Assembly: GCA_003991915.1 (NCBI GenBank)
Contig: RQTK01000695.1
Span: 179,331 to 243,330 of the forward strand
Length of the DNA stretch: 64,000 nt
Direction: 5' to 3'
Source of the DNA: Elysia chlorotica
Lineage: Eukaryota; Mollusca; Gastropoda; Plakobranchidae
Part shown: positions 13,171 through 26,487 of the stretch, one piece after another
Layout of the letters: the number at the start of each line of letters is the position of its first letter
How positions within the stretch are numbered: the first letter of the stretch is position 1
Position numbers and translations under genes: made by a program
The notes under the pieces: generated by a model
What the model saw: only the letters and a program-made list of their open reading frames with translations
Told to the model about the DNA's origin: nothing
Databases searched by the model: none

Positions 13171-13593
13171 CTCTACCTCTTTCACAAGGAGTATATGTTT
13201 TTTGTTTTGTTTTGTTTCGTGTTTTTTTTGTGGCGGGTTTTTGTCCCTTACATTTTTACAGCGCATCATAATAAGCGCTCTTTCTTAAGAGAGAGAGAGA
13301 GAAGGGAATGAAGTACAGAAATAAAAACAGGCACCAGAGTATGGTGCAGTATTTTGGCCACAAAAAGCTCTGGGAATGGAATATGAAAAAATAATACGGT
13401 TTTGGGCGAGTGCATAGGAGAACATAAAGAATTATCTGGTACCGTCCGCCAGAGAGGGAATTGTGGGCCCAAAAGCAAGGGCGTGAGGCACAGGAAGGAG
13501 CGCTGATCAAGATACTTTTCAAAATTTATGACTGTTAAAAAAGACAATACAACAAATAACAAAACCTTCTCTATCCCACCCCTACCGCCTATC

Positions 13594-13800
13594 CGTCCCC
13601 CTCGTAGAGAGATTGATAAATAGATAAAAGAGAGAGAAAAGAGAGGTAGAGAGAGTGGTACGGAGAGAGAGAGTGAGAGAGAGAGAGCGAGAGAGAGATA
13701 TAGAGAGATGTTTGATTTATTATGCATTGGAGAGAGAGAGGGTGTGTTTGTGTGTGTGTGAGATAGAGAGAGTGAGAGAAGAAGAAGAAGAAGAAGGAGG
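13594..13800. repeat. GA-rich low-complexity tract
   Basis: Interrupted GA with short (GT)n and (GAA)n pieces. Confidence 0.85.
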
Positions 13801-14714
13801 AGAATGACAGAAAATAAAAAAAAAAAAAGCCTAAAAACAACTGGAGAGTATAGTAACAGTAGTTATTGTAGAAAGCCAGAGAGAAGAGATGAATGGACGA
13901 TTCCAAGAAACAGTATCAAGACAGAGATACTAACAGTAAGATGTTGCACGATAGTTACAGCCAGCTAAGTGCTAGGGGTACCTCGCTATGATGTGCGATC
14001 TGGCACCACCACCAAGACGTTTAGAGAGTATGAGAATGAAGATTGATGTGCAAATAGCAAGCAAGAGAAATAATTATAATGGCTGGAGATGGAAATTTCC
14101 GCTTGCGCTTACGTGAGAGGGAAAAAGTAATCTGGCTAAGAGATACAGTGCAAAAGAGGTTATCCGCGTAACACAGCTTCTTAGCTAGAGTAAAAAAGGG
14201 AAAGAGAAAATAACTTATCTAGATTAATGTGAAACGGTTCAAATCAAGACATCAACAGGGGATCGTTTCGCGCAAAATAAATTAATGTAGATGATAAAAA
14301 TGAAAAGTTTTAAGAGGTTAGGCAACAAAATAAAACTGTTGTGAAGCTTTTCTTTTTGTTGTTTTGCTTCTGGAAATACACAATTAATGTACATGATCAT
14401 AATACACTCTCTTAAGTAAACTTAGACAAACATAAAACGGTACTCCATGAATATACTATAAAGATTTTATAGCACGCTTGCGTGCATTGTGGATCTGGAA
14501 ATAAATCTTGTTGTGTAAACGCAGGAACAAGCACGCACAGAAAACATACAAATCATTCAAATGAAAAACAAAAACAAATATATCTCGCGGATTGTAAATA
14601 AAACAGCTACAATGCGTTTATTGTTGGGTAACCCATGTTTATTCTATTATGAAATCGTCTTGCGTGACATATCTAAATTTATTATTGATTATATAAAGTT
14701 AGATTTAAATGGAC
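13801..14714. other. Non-coding DNA, nothing recognised
   Basis: No supported exon, RNA gene or repeat. Confidence 0.5.
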
Positions 14715-14960
14715 TGTGCGGTGGAGAGCATGGTGGCGATATTGTTGCATAGGCGGTCTCTGATGCAGGAGGTGGGGGTTCGATTCCTGTGTGGGCCACC
14801 TTGCTCCAGCCACTAGATAACTCAGTATAATGTGATTAGCCCAAACATGTTATATACTACGCTTGAATATAATAGGTCTATGGATTGGCCAGGTCCTAGG
14901 TATCCGCTCTGGGGTCCCACATAGCATCTATCTTGAGATTTAAGAAAATACGAAACCTAT
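14715..14960 (+). mobile_element. tRNA-derived SINE-like copy of a second family
   Basis: A clear B box GGTTCGATTCC lies at 14777-14787 after a GAGCATGGTGGCGATATTGT head. The body ends GGCCAGGTCCTAGGTATCCG-CTCTGGGGTCCCAC. A related body end (CCCTAGTATCTCGCTCTGGG) lies at 37595-37620 in channel intron 6. Confidence 0.55.
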
Positions 14961-15049
14961 TTGCTTGCTGATTTCCTAACGTGTAACGCCGCCACCTGGA
15001 CTATATCACGGACAGATAACGAGACAAACGTATGACAAATCTGCCTAGT

Positions 15050-15200
15050 ACGTGAACAGAGCGGGGATACCAGTTTGGACGCCTGTCTTAGCCGGATTTG
15101 TTAAAATGTAAGGAAGACAGCTTGGCTGTGGATCGAACCGCGGGCCCCACAGTTAGAAGTCGCACGCTTGACCTTGAGCCAACCTGTTTCACAATTAATA
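15050..15200 (-). mobile_element. tRNA-derived SINE-like copy
   Basis: The minus strand has a B-box-like CGCGGTTCGATCCAC (15128-15142) and a SINE-A-like body fragment (GCGGGGATACCAG on the plus strand). Confidence 0.45.
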
Positions 15201-15660
15201 AAAATCAGTTGATGGAACAGTGATCCTACATCAAAGAGATTGGACAACGTAAGTGTGATGATGAGCCATGATTGTTTGTTTAAAATTTTATACTAATGAG
15301 TACCGGAAAGAGCTCGCGGTGATCAGCTGTGGTTAGGTCCATGAATATTTGATGCCATTCCGGAATGAGATTCACCTTGCTGTGAGAGAAGGGATTAGTG
15401 TCTTACGATAATTGCTTAACAAAATGGGCATTAAAAATTTCGCTTTAAAGAGAGAGAGAGATGTTATCGAGATAGACAAAAATTTTAAGTGAAAGTCAAA
15501 GAGAGTTAGGATTTTTGCATTGTAGCTGTGTATGCCTCGTAGGCTGAAAAATATCTGAAAGAATCGTTCTGCCCCCAAAAAGATTAAAATATAAATTGAA
15601 ATATGTACCTGTTAACTTTGTTATTCAAAATGTGTTACTTAAAGCCCAGGTTCCCGCCTC

Positions 15661-15665
15661 CAGTC

Positions 15666-15713
<48 letters not shown>
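15661..15713. repeat. (GTCT)n microsatellite
   Basis: Pure tetranucleotide repeat, 70 bp before an assembly gap. Confidence 0.96.
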
Positions 15714-15714
<1 letters not shown>

Positions 15715-15781
15715 TTTTCTAAAGCACAACACACGCACACATATGATTTTATACGAATGATGAAAACCAAAATTCGGACTT

Positions 15782-15845
15782 NNNNNNNNNNNNNNNNNNN
15801 NNNNNNNNNNNNNNNNNNNNNNNNNNNNNNNNNNNNNNNNNNNNN
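15782..15845. other. Assembly gap
   Basis: Run of 64 N bases, followed by a poly-C tract. Confidence 1.
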
Positions 15846-16379
15846 TTTTTGCTGTTGAGAATATTGGACACCCCCCCCCCCCCCAATGCAATCCTGAAAT
15901 AATCTGTCCTCTTCACAGCTTTTTGAAGATAATAACGCGCTTAAGTAAGGCTCTTACTGCAGGTATGTACTCGCCAGGTGCAATTCGCCAACTCAGTTGT
16001 ATAATGTTCTATCTGATTTCTAAAACACTAGTTTTAAAGTATTAAAAAAAACAAAAGATAAAATATAATACAATGCTTTTTAACAGTTTGGCGATCTGGA
16101 GAGCTGACATCCTAACTAATCATCAATGTGAAGAAATAAAGTTAATCAAAAGTGTTTATAGTGCGCACAATGTGTTGTGCTTTTATGCGTACGGTTAGGA
16201 GCTATGTAGCTGTTGTTGTTGTTGTTTTCTTTCTAAAAACTACGGCACAATAAGCGATTGAAAATACCGGTCTATAAAGCTCACGTATTTTTTTTCTTTA
16301 ATAAGTTGCTAACTACTTCTTTATTCCCTAACTCCTCAAAGTCAGCCAAAGTAAGTCAAAATAAACAATAATAGTTTGG

Positions 16380-16690
16380 TTTGGTTCGATACGTTGGTTT
16401 TTTAACGTCCAACTTCAGCAACTAAGTGATATCGTGGACATCGTCTTCCGCTTGCAGTGGGATTGTCAAAGAATATCAAGAGCTGCAATGGATAATGAAC
16501 TTATTCAATTTCTAACTTTATTTCTATTTCAAGTCATTCAGTTGTCGTTTGTACAGACATGCATTTTCTTCCTTGTATTGAATGCACTAAACACTTAAGT
16601 CCCAAGGCTACATCTAGACAGAGACAAAGACACAGCAGGGATACCAGGACTTCTCTCTCAGTCGATCACATTAGAAATAGTAGTCTTGCG
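16380..16690 (-). mobile_element. SINE-A copy, decayed
   Basis: The 3' end (TTTAACGTCCAACTTCAGCA on the plus strand) is followed further right by GACACAGCAGGGATACCAGG and GTCGATCACATTAG, the SINE-A order on the minus strand. Confidence 0.45.
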
Positions 16691-19600
16691 ATGGGACGTT
16701 CCATAGCGAAAACGAAGACGAAATATCACAGCTCCACCCCAGACTTACAGAGCCAATGCGTGATCAGATTCCCCCATGACTAATAGGCGTGATTATATCA
16801 TCCGTTATCGGCGTGTATATCACAAGGCATGTATTAAACACAACCAGTAAGGAAACAGACGAACTGGTCAGATTATAATTGGGGATCTCCTTAAAAGAAG
16901 CGTTCTCCCATTGAGCCGTTTTCAAGTCAAATCTCGTTTTTGGGTACTTTACAACTGCCATGTTGTGAATGATTCGTGAACATTTTAGTTAAACAAATCT
17001 CTCAATACACGGAAGCTTACAGAAGGGGGAGTAAATACCCGGGCCATAAAAAAACAACAACAAGAAACAAAGGAATCAAATAGAATAAAAAGGAAGCGGG
17101 CAAAAACAACGGACCCAACACTTTTTAAGAAATCGATAGTGGCCCCTTATTGACGAAGCTTGGAAGCCAAATCCGGAATCATGGATGATGAATCCCCCTT
17201 AAAAACAGGAAGTACAATTAACGCAGGTCCCTTACAAACCAAAGATTTCATTTCCGCAGCTTGATTGTAAATTCAAAGCGCCAGACAGTCTCGGAGGCGT
17301 TGTTGCGATCGCCAAAGTAGCGTCGTTTGATACCTCCAGTGGAATTTAAATTTTCAACTGAAATGAATATAATATTATTCTCCAACATCTTCTTTTTTAT
17401 ATCCTTATGTTATTGCTTACAGCCACGTTCTGTCTTATACATTAAACATGAACTCTAATGTTTGGTTATCTCCAGATCGCAATTTGAGAATCTTTCGTCT
17501 AAATGACATGTGTGTATGATTCTGACAAGTCAAAATTTGACTCTTTCTCTTTTGCCTCTTTTTCTGTGTTCTCGTATGTCTGTTTGTCTGTCTCTCTTTT
17601 ATCCCCCCATAGGATGTTTCTAAAGTTGTTCCTTCTGCTTCTTCTTTGCTGAAAACAAGATTAATTCTTCTCTCTGTCTTTGTGAATGTTCTGGACATAA
17701 TTTTTGCTGGATCCATGTAGACTAAACTTGAACTTACATAAATATTGCTCTATGCACCTTTAACGAAATATGAACATTATTTTATTGTGATCACAATTTC
17801 GGTGGCTAATATTATTTTCATGGCTACATCAAATTGATGGCACTTTGATCTGTGTGCCAGAGAGTCCGTCCCATAAAGAAGGCATCAAGCTTGAAGATTT
17901 ACGATATGGCAGATTACACATCTGATACAGTGTACTTCTAATATAAACAACTCGACACCAACGGCCCCAAAAGCTTTGTATCAAAACAAAAGGAAAAGGA
18001 AAGAGAAGGGCATGGGGATTATCGACATGAGAACTATATTTACTGACACTGGAGAGGGAGAAAATTAAGAGTTGCCCAAACATGTCGATAAAACTGGGAA
18101 ACTGTCAATATATGAGACATTTTGACATGGCAAGATTTGCACTGCTCAAGCATGAACAATTGGTTTTAACTTTAAGATTTACGCTCTGAAACAGGTTAAA
18201 TTGTATATCTTTAAAATCAGTTGCAAACGGACCACAGATCATTTCAACCAAATATGCTTCCGATGTTACTTAGAGATAGCAGTGAGCAAACAGTAATGTC
18301 CCTTAAGTATAATATATTTCTAAATTATGTTGCAGAATGACAGTTAAATTGTGTCTATGTTGCAGCTGTTCACATATTGAAGTTTAAATAAATGTAACTT
18401 AACACAAATGTACGCATCCTGGATCAAAGGAAGACAAACAAGAAACAACATAGATCTCTACGAGAGAGAAATATTTAAACAAAAAGTGAATGGCTGCTTT
18501 ATGTAATTCCAAACCTTTAATGTGAAGACATTTACCAGGTTTAAAGAAAAAAAATAGAAAAAAAGAGACATTAACAATATCTTAAACGATATAACAATGG
18601 CTTGCGAGTGTAGGCTACATAAAATTAGATAAAAAAAAAAGGTTTGAAAAAATTATATAAATTATCTACAATGATTGATTTAGAATGTGGCTTAATTAAC
18701 ATAAACAAAATATCAGGATAGTCGACCTGATGTAAGCAATCCTCTGAGTAATACTATTGTGTCTTCAATCAAATAGGTCTTATATGTACTGCTAAAATGA
18801 GAGTGATTAACGTTCATAACATCATAGAATGCCAGTCATAGGAATTCCATGCACCAGAGCGAAATAAAAAATCAATGGTCGATTATGATTAAAGGGAGAA
18901 AACCAAAATAAAATGCTTCTTACTGGGACACATTACGAAGTTATTTGCCCCTTAAACAACACAACAAAACAAAACCTGATGTCCTAACATTTTTTTTTCA
19001 ATTACGTAATACAAGAAGCAATGTTGCATTTTAAAATTCTTTGGAAGAAGTTATTTTTATAGATCCATTGACATGGAGAAAAATATCACAATCCAAAATA
19101 GAAATACAAAACGAACAGCAGACGGCAAAACAATAGTAGTTTCAAGTAATAAAACAATTTAATATTTATTTTTTAGTCAAAGAGGAGAGACAGAAGTAAG
19201 AAGAATAACCAATAACATAAAAAGAAGTGTGCTGCGGGGAGTGTAATAAGATGACCAGCTGTAATTATTTCCACCATTATTAAAAGCATTAAAACAAGTT
19301 TCCACTGGCATCTTAATCTTATAAAATACAATTTGATATGGATAGTATAAAGATCATATGCTTAAGTTACAATTGTAAAACCGCCTTGTGTGTTCAACCT
19401 AATATGTGAACAGCAACCTCCTGGTTTCAATATTCCAAATATGTTCCTATACACAGCATTAAAATAAAAAAAGGACATGCTAAGGATTTTCCTACAGAAT
19501 CACTTAAGAAATCAAAACATGACACTAAAGCTATTTAAAATTAGCAATTTAATTAATCGATACAGAATGTTTCAAAGAATAGCGAATATATATCCAGTAT

Positions 19601-20698
19601 CACAGAATTTAAAACAGCATAGGATAAATAACACAATACAAGAAAACAGAAATAATAACAACCAAAATACCCTGGCAATATGTTTCTGTCTATGCATCAT
19701 AGCATTTAATGAAAAAGATGTACAAGTCTCACATGGTAAAAAGTACAACAGAAATAAAAATGTTGAAAAAAAGCTACAATCTTGTTGTATTCTGGCAAAT
19801 GTGTGGCCTATACGATATATCTGTGAAAAATTATGATGGCAGAAGCCTATCTGTGGAAGGACGGGGATAAACCACTGTAGCAAAGACAAAATCGATAAAA
19901 TTAAACTTCATGAGTATATTCTGGCGTTTGTTTTATTCAATCGCTTTACATGATTCGGATAAAAAAAATTAAATAAGTCATCTATACCATGTTTAGTTCC
20001 AAGATATTATGATAAAGACGGTGAATCAATTGCAAAAACATATTCTCCATTAAAAAGTAGAATTACCATGACACCTTACACATATGGCTAAAATGTGTAG
20101 AAAATGAAAATCTTATTTTCTTTTGTTTTTAAAAGAAGAAAAACTGACAAAACTACAGATTCCATATTTATGAGTCATTTTTTTTCTCCCCTAACCTTTT
20201 GAACATCCAAAAATATCTTCTTTGTTTGCCTCTGACACACCACTGGCTTAACCTTGTACAGTACTAGAGGTAGTCCTAGATTTACATTTGTTAACAATCC
20301 TTTTACACATCTACAGTGGGAATAGAGGCCCTGAGACAATCGACCATATAATCCTACATTTCCCTATAACAGGATGTTATAAAATTAAGGCAGCCGATGA
20401 TAGCACGTCTTGAATTGACAAACCATTCTTTATTGTTATCACTTTATGGATAAACCAAAACAGTTTTATTGGTTCTGTTTGAATGATTTGACTTTATTGT
20501 GCTGTTTTCTTTTGCCTTTTATATAAATTTGATAAAAACAGAGATAAATAAATGTTGCAGAGGTAAAAAAAAGTATTGGTCTTTATCCAATCACCACACA
20601 TTTGCTACTGTACAGTTTCTATTTAAAAGCATATCCTTTTAAAGAAACACAATGAACTGTTATCCATAAAACTTGACATGGGACTCACTAAGATAACG
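16691..20698. other. Non-coding AT-rich DNA, nothing recognised
   Basis: No splice-consistent exons or RNA genes found. Several open frames of 60-120 codons have composition like their surroundings and match nothing known. Part could belong to a long CGRRF1 3' UTR. Confidence 0.45.
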
Positions 20699-20756
20699 TC
20701 GGGGAAATTCGCCACCTTGAGGATAATTTCGCCACCACACTGGCGAAGTTGCCCGA
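20699..20756. repeat. Imperfect inverted repeat (16-bp arms, 26-bp loop)
   Basis: Left arm TCGGGGAAATTCGCCA (20699-20714) and right arm TGGCGAAGTTGCCCGA (20741-20756) pair at 14 of 16 positions. The loop repeats part of the arm (ATTTCGCCACC). It is GC-rich within AT-rich DNA and 1.1 kb beyond the CGRRF1-like stop codon. Confidence 0.7.
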
Positions 20757-21340
20757 TATTACCTTCGTAATACATTATAACTTTAGAACTTCACATTATT
20801 ATATGTCATAAAAATAAAACAAGGAATCGCACTGGTTATTAAGAAATATATCTTTATATTCTCAGATTACCATAGACTGAAGAATATTCATTACTTTCGT
20901 AAACAATGAACTGAACATTAATAATTCATGATGATGTTTGATAACCATTTTAAAAACTTTTAGTTGATAGAGAATAGACAGATTTTACTTAAGAGAGAAA
21001 CAAAATCTCTATTACAGACTAATAATTATCATATCACAAATTATCTTCCTTTGAGCTATGGAAATCCACTAAAAATAACACACAAAAAAAACAACAACAA
21101 AAAAACACATGCAAATAGTAAATGTTATAACAGGAAACAAGAAACAAGATATAAAAAAACAACTTTTGCTTGTCTGTAATTAGTAAGACATCAACATCAA
21201 TGTTTTTAAACCATCTTTAGGCACTTTTTAAATATGCACAGCTAGCGCTAAAAACAAAACAAATTAAGAGAAATTTAATATATGATTGCTAAAATACTAT
21301 TAGCAACAGGATTACATCATTGAAGTACCCTAAATTACTA

Positions 21341-21869
21341 TTTATTATTAACGAATAACAATATTGCACAGGAGGATGTTTTATGATATCTAGAAACTTA
21401 TAGCCATCATAAAAAAAAAAAGCATACAACTGAAAGTAAGATAAAAAGCAACAATGCTCAATGTCAGTTGTGTTTCTCAAAGTGAAATAAAAATAACAAT
21501 CATTCGATGTGTAAAAGCATTTATCTTCATCGTAGCAACTAAATTCCAAGTCAGGCCAAGGTGATTTTACAGGGATTTGAACTCTTAAGTTCAAATGCAA
21601 AAAAATAACAATTCGACACAAGGTTCTAGAAGCTATCATTTGCAATTCAATCAGAATTGTTCTTAGTTTCACAAAGGCAACACAATTATTTTCTAAAGAA
21701 TCTCTTGACTTAGCAAAGCATTACAACTGTACCTGTAAATTCATACTCATTGTCATATGTACTAATTTATCCAATGACAAGCACTTTGACTTACTAGCAC
21801 AAATCTAAAAACAAAGTGTTCCTGAACACAAATGTATTATACCTTCAAACATCATTTCAAAGTCTCCAT
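21341..21869 (-). other. Probable 3' UTR of the CGRRF1-like gene
   Basis: Downstream of the minus-strand stop codon the sequence is AT-rich and lacks coding potential. A canonical AATAAA on the minus strand (TTTATT on the plus strand at 21341-21346) gives a possible UTR of about 530 nt. Other AATAAA motifs lie further left, so a longer UTR is possible. Confidence 0.35.
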
Positions 21870-24800
21870 CTACCTGAAGCCCAGAAATGCATTTAACCTC
21901 ATATTGAGCCTCTCCCACATTTCAGCAAAAGAGGCGTTGACAGCTTGTTGCTCCATGTTGTGAATGACTTCATTGTCTTCGTTACCACCTTCATTATTTG
22001 ACTCTGATTCATCTCCAGCCTCTTGTGAGAGAAGAAAGTAAGATTCTATAGAGCCACGACACATGGGGCACCTGTCCAGCAACTGAAAGCACCTGAAACA
22101 CACACAGGCGTGTCGACACGGCAGGAGAACACACACAACCTTCTTTGTCTGGCACACAACACACTCAGCTGGTCTTGCACTCTCAGGGCTGGCTTGGTTC
22201 TCTCTGCCACTATTCTCGGAAACAAAACTGTCATTAACATCATTACTTTGAAAACCATTTTCAGACTCGAGAGTTGATAATGGCTGCCTACGCCTCCTCA
22301 GGCCAATGTTAGAGAATTCTTCTTCAGCAGAGTCAGATGGACTGGATTCATTGATCACAGAACTGTTTCCCATTGGAGGGACAGTGGAAGAGCTACACGT
22401 ATCACCATCACTGACTTTTGAGTCCCCTGTGTCACATGCTCCAGTTTGGCTCTGATTACCACCATCATAACAAGACTTGTTTTGTACACCTGTATTGTTG
22501 CCCTCTTCATCATCTTGAGATTTGTTGCCCTCCTCAGGGGAGTGTCCCTCTGATGGACTATTTACAAAAAGAGGCTGAGGATACAAAAAAAAAGTTAAAA
22601 AAAAATGAATCTGTTGCAAAGTCGCACATAAACTCATATCCTAAATTTTTTTTTCTTGATATGCAAAGAATCATTATTTTGATCTTTTGCGGCTGCTAAA
22701 AAGTCCAAAATGAAAAAAAAAATCTAAAAAGTTTCTAGTCATTTTTATGCACCGCACCAAAACTGGAAAGTCCTCCCCACAGATAGCAATTTTCAGAATG
22801 ATACATACCTTTAAGGAATATATTGGAACTCCTGCCGTTTTTATATATTGTTGTATTACATGAGAAGACTGAGTCACAATTTCATCCTTCAAATGAATCA
22901 CAGAAATAAGGCCCACCTACGAAGAAATTAAAAGAATTATACAATATTTAAAATAGGAAAAAAGAGGGAAAGCTAAAAAAAAGTGAAGCAACAATAAAAT
23001 ACAAAAAGTATATATCCTTGAATATGAAGTAAACCCCACATTGTAAAATTCAATCCAATTCTGCTCTGTTAAAAAAAAAAGGTATGAAAAAAATCAATAT
23101 ACCTTCACCTTAAAGTAAGACATAGTGAATTTATGAATAATTTGCAATTCAGTCATGTGCTGTTTATTTTCCAAAACATATATTTCATACAGCTCCAAAT
23201 CACATCTGTTAACAGAGTAAGAGGTCTGCTTAGTATCATTTGGGTAGCTCAGTATATTATTTTCTATTTTTTCCCCTGACTTTCACCAGCAGTTATGAAT
23301 TCAACTTGAAGTTGAAAAAGAAAGTTTTAATTTTAGCCAGGAATTTAAATATTTTAGAAAATGGCTGAATAAAAGACTTACACATGCCTAAAATCAAAGT
23401 TAGCCTAGATACTAAGGACACAAAGATGTAAAGAAAGTCCCCAAAGTCATGGCTTCAACTGATGTAAAGATGTATACAATGTATACATTAATTCCTTTCT
23501 CAACAAACTCACTATCAGAGTGAGCTGGTTTATGTGATAGGGTGTTGTGCTTCAATTAGGGAGGTGCACAGTTTGATAAAAAAAATTAGAGAGATTTACT
23601 AGTAGGAATTTGCCTTTACTTATTGGTTTTGTGTCAATTAAACAGTTGTTTGAGACGGAAGTCCTGGTATCTGCACCCTGTCCCTGTATGGCAGCAGAAC
23701 AATTATCAGACATTATTTTTTTTTTACTCATTCTTTGGGAGACATCTAACTTGTAGAAAGCTTCTTTTCTACAAAAAAAAAAAAAAAGAAAGCCAACTCA
23801 CTATGTTATTGCTGCATTCTGAGTCCCCTTCATCATTGGGGCAGATCCTCTCTGGAGCTTCAGGGACAAAGACAAACACTGCCACAGGGTAGCGCTGTCT
23901 AGGGATGGTTCCTAGTGTTGAACTGTTCACACCAGCAGGGCAGGGGATAAACATATCATCATCTCCTAGGTTGGAAAACCTGCAGTGGGTAAAAATTAAT
24001 GGTGACACATGTAGTTCATACAAAGAACGAAAAAAAAAAAATTAAAAAAATCAGTTAATTTCCCTAAAAAATATCCTCCTTAAATCGATCAATAAAACTT
24101 TTTGTTGATTTACACATTTAAAAATATTGTTCACATTCACATAATTATGATTATCAAGAAAAATGCTTGATGAGATGAAAACCCATCATAGCTTTCAAAT
24201 TACAAAAACAATAAAAATGTTTATCAAATCTTAAAAATCCAGGTCTAGGAAGCAGGCCTTTCACATTATGGATAGGTATAGCTACTGTTACTACAGTGGA
24301 ATATTTCTAGCTGTATATGCCGGTGAGAACATTTTCACATTGACCCAAGTCATAACCAGAAACTAAAAAAAAAAAGAAAAAACAAATTCAAAGGTGTATT
24401 TAGTTCTGTTAACATTAAATATAATTTTATAAACAGGGAATATACTCTCATTACACTTCTTACATATGACAGGGTTTGTTTAAGAAGTAGTATTTGCATT
24501 ATTAACCTCTCACACTGTCACAAAAAAGAGACAGAACTGACAAAACATTAACCACAACTTTAAGTGTATTTTCATCTATGTACCAAAAGAAACAAACAAC
24601 AAAAAGTACTGAAATATTTCCCATATTATTAATGTGTCAGACGCTACTCTTGGAACTTGTCTCCAATAAAGCCCAGATGCTGGCATTGAACTTAAAGAAA
24701 ACAACCAACCAGGCAAAAATTTTGAAACTTACTGAAAATTTTCTTTGTGTAGAGGATCAAGAAGGGCAATATCTGAAAGGTCTTCAGATAAAAGATTTTT

Positions 24801-26487
24801 GCGGATTTCATGACCCTTTTTCAGAATAAAGTCATGAAAAGAATTGATTTTGACTCCCCATAGCACCACAGCATTGCAAGGACACAATCTTGACAGGTGA
24901 AAACTGAGACCATCTGAAAATTGAGAAAAAGAATCTAATCATTTTGCATGTGTTGGGCGAATTTAATGACACTATACATCTTTTTGAAAAAAAAAAAAGG
25001 ATTTCATGCTATCACTCTAATATTTTTACTTTTCAGAATATTTGTTCTCTCAATATCCTTTCTTAATTAAAGCTTCACCTATTTAACTATTTTTCACATT
25101 GGAGGCCTACAAAACCCCATGGTTTAATTCCATGGTTGCTCAAGGGGGATAAAGTGATCCAAGGGTGTGACTTCTAAACAGAAGGTTGCAGCTTCAATCA
25201 CCACCCCCCTCTCCCACCCTTTACGTGTTCTTTTCTTCTGGCTGGATTTGTATAAATGTAAAATAATTATATATAACTTGTTAAGACCAGGAGTATAATG
25301 TTGCCATAGAGATCTTTATGCAGAACATAGAAAACTCTTTTATCATTTTATAATAGAATCTTCTTACTTCATATCCTCCTCTAAGTTGAACAGATTCTTT
25401 AACTCAGATCATTTTTAAAGCATCAAAATCTTAAAAAATCTAAACATTCAATGAGTATTTATTATTCTTTTCAGCCCATTCTTTTGAAGAAAAAGTTAAT
25501 GCACAAAAAAAAAAAAATGGAATTTAAGCTTCTTGAAGAATACTACCTTTTAAAAGCTTTTCTTGCTTTTCAAGCTGGAGGAAAAACGGATTGACCACTT
25601 TCACCATATTTCTTTGCTCAGCACCAAGCAGAGGTTGGGTGGTCCTTGATAAATCTGCATTCATGCTATAAAAAAAATGCAAACAAGAAAATAACACATT
25701 TGTTAACAGACAGATATACAATTACAAGTGACAATTTTTTCCAATGATGTTGTAAACATAATTACTTGTATCTTGAAAACACCTTTTGGTCGAGTTCTAC
25801 GCAAGTACAAGATTGTAGGCTTAGTACTGCCTAGAATCTGTCAGAACGGTACAAATAAATAGTTGGACAACATAGTTAAGCTGACATGCTATGGGTTTTT
25901 TAAATATGGCTGACAGTCTGCATTTTACAAAATATTATTCCCCTGGATTTATTGATGTGATTTATTTGACCTAGGGTTTCTTAACTTTTTAAAAGTGCAA
26001 CTTTCAGATACTCCTCCTATATGTCCAACTTAAATGAAAAGTGTATTTTTAAGTATCAAGTGTTGGGCGAGTGACATTCCTCTTCCTGACTGTTTTTCTT
26101 AAGATCAGTTTTTTGTAGCTGCTGATTGTTCTTGTTTACTGGATTGCTCAAAGAAATGGTGGTGTATGTCCCTGAATGTTAAGTTTAAACAAATTTAATG
26201 TCTTAGTTTTTAACTGAAGGGACAGAAAGTTTGATCAAAGGCAGATATTGTTCTTTTACATCTCAGCTCTTCTCTAACATCTTACTGGCTACATCATAGA
26301 TCTGTACAAATATATCTAGAGGCATGAAATAATTGAAATCATTTTATGATTGTTTTAACATAAACAGCTCAGTTACAAACCTCACAAGTGTGATGAAAAT
26401 TGCCATTAATATAAAGCAGATAATGACAATCACCACTGACGACACATTGGAATAGCCAGCAAACCAGAGTAGTGTTGGATATGACAT
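21870..26487 (-). CDS. CGRRF1: CGRRF1-like ER-membrane RING E3 ubiquitin ligase (6 coding exons)
   Basis: Coding exons in order: 26487-26381, 25665-25547, 24913-24733, 23979-23802, 22916-22809 and 22574-21870. All have AG acceptors and GT donors, and the phases join to exactly 466 codons including the stop (465 aa). Exon 1 starts with ATG in an A(-3) context and encodes an N-terminal membrane segment (about residues 18-36). Exon 2 carries MVKVVNPFFLQL, matching the MRQVKNPFGLEI region I recall from human CGRRF1. Exons 4-5 carry GTIPRQRYPVAV and GLISVIHL, which match family segments. The C-terminal RING is C3HC4 (Cys369, 372, 384, His386, Cys390, 393, 400, 403), including LLPCRHACVC and CPMCR. 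The family is an ER-anchored E3 with cytosolic RING linked to growth inhibition and ER-associated turnover. The protein is longer than the human one (332 aa) because of a Ser/Asp/Glu/Asn-rich linker before the RING. Identification is by motif order and exon-spanning similarity from memory. Confidence 0.9.
23610..23725 (+). mobile_element. SINE-A body fragment in CGRRF1 intron 4
   Basis: GACGGAAGTCCTGGTATCTG, CACCCTGTCCCTGTATGGCAG and ACAATTATCAGACATTA follow the SINE-A body. Confidence 0.45.
25125..25290 (+). mobile_element. Possible tRNA-derived SINE-like copy in CGRRF1 intron 2
   Basis: A CAAGGGGGATAAAGTGATCC head and GGTTGCAGCTTCAATCACC (B-box-like) are followed by a CTGGCTGGATTTGTATAAAT body. 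Similarity to the other families is weak. Confidence 0.35.

Noticed and set aside
17435-17716. 93-codon minus-strand frame beginning MDPAKIMSRTFTKTERR
   Set aside because: No family match, no supporting splice structure, and ordinary length for chance in this composition.
19477-19889. Overlapping 119- and 105-codon frames on both strands
   Set aside because: AT-rich composition, no recognised domain, no splice or promoter context.
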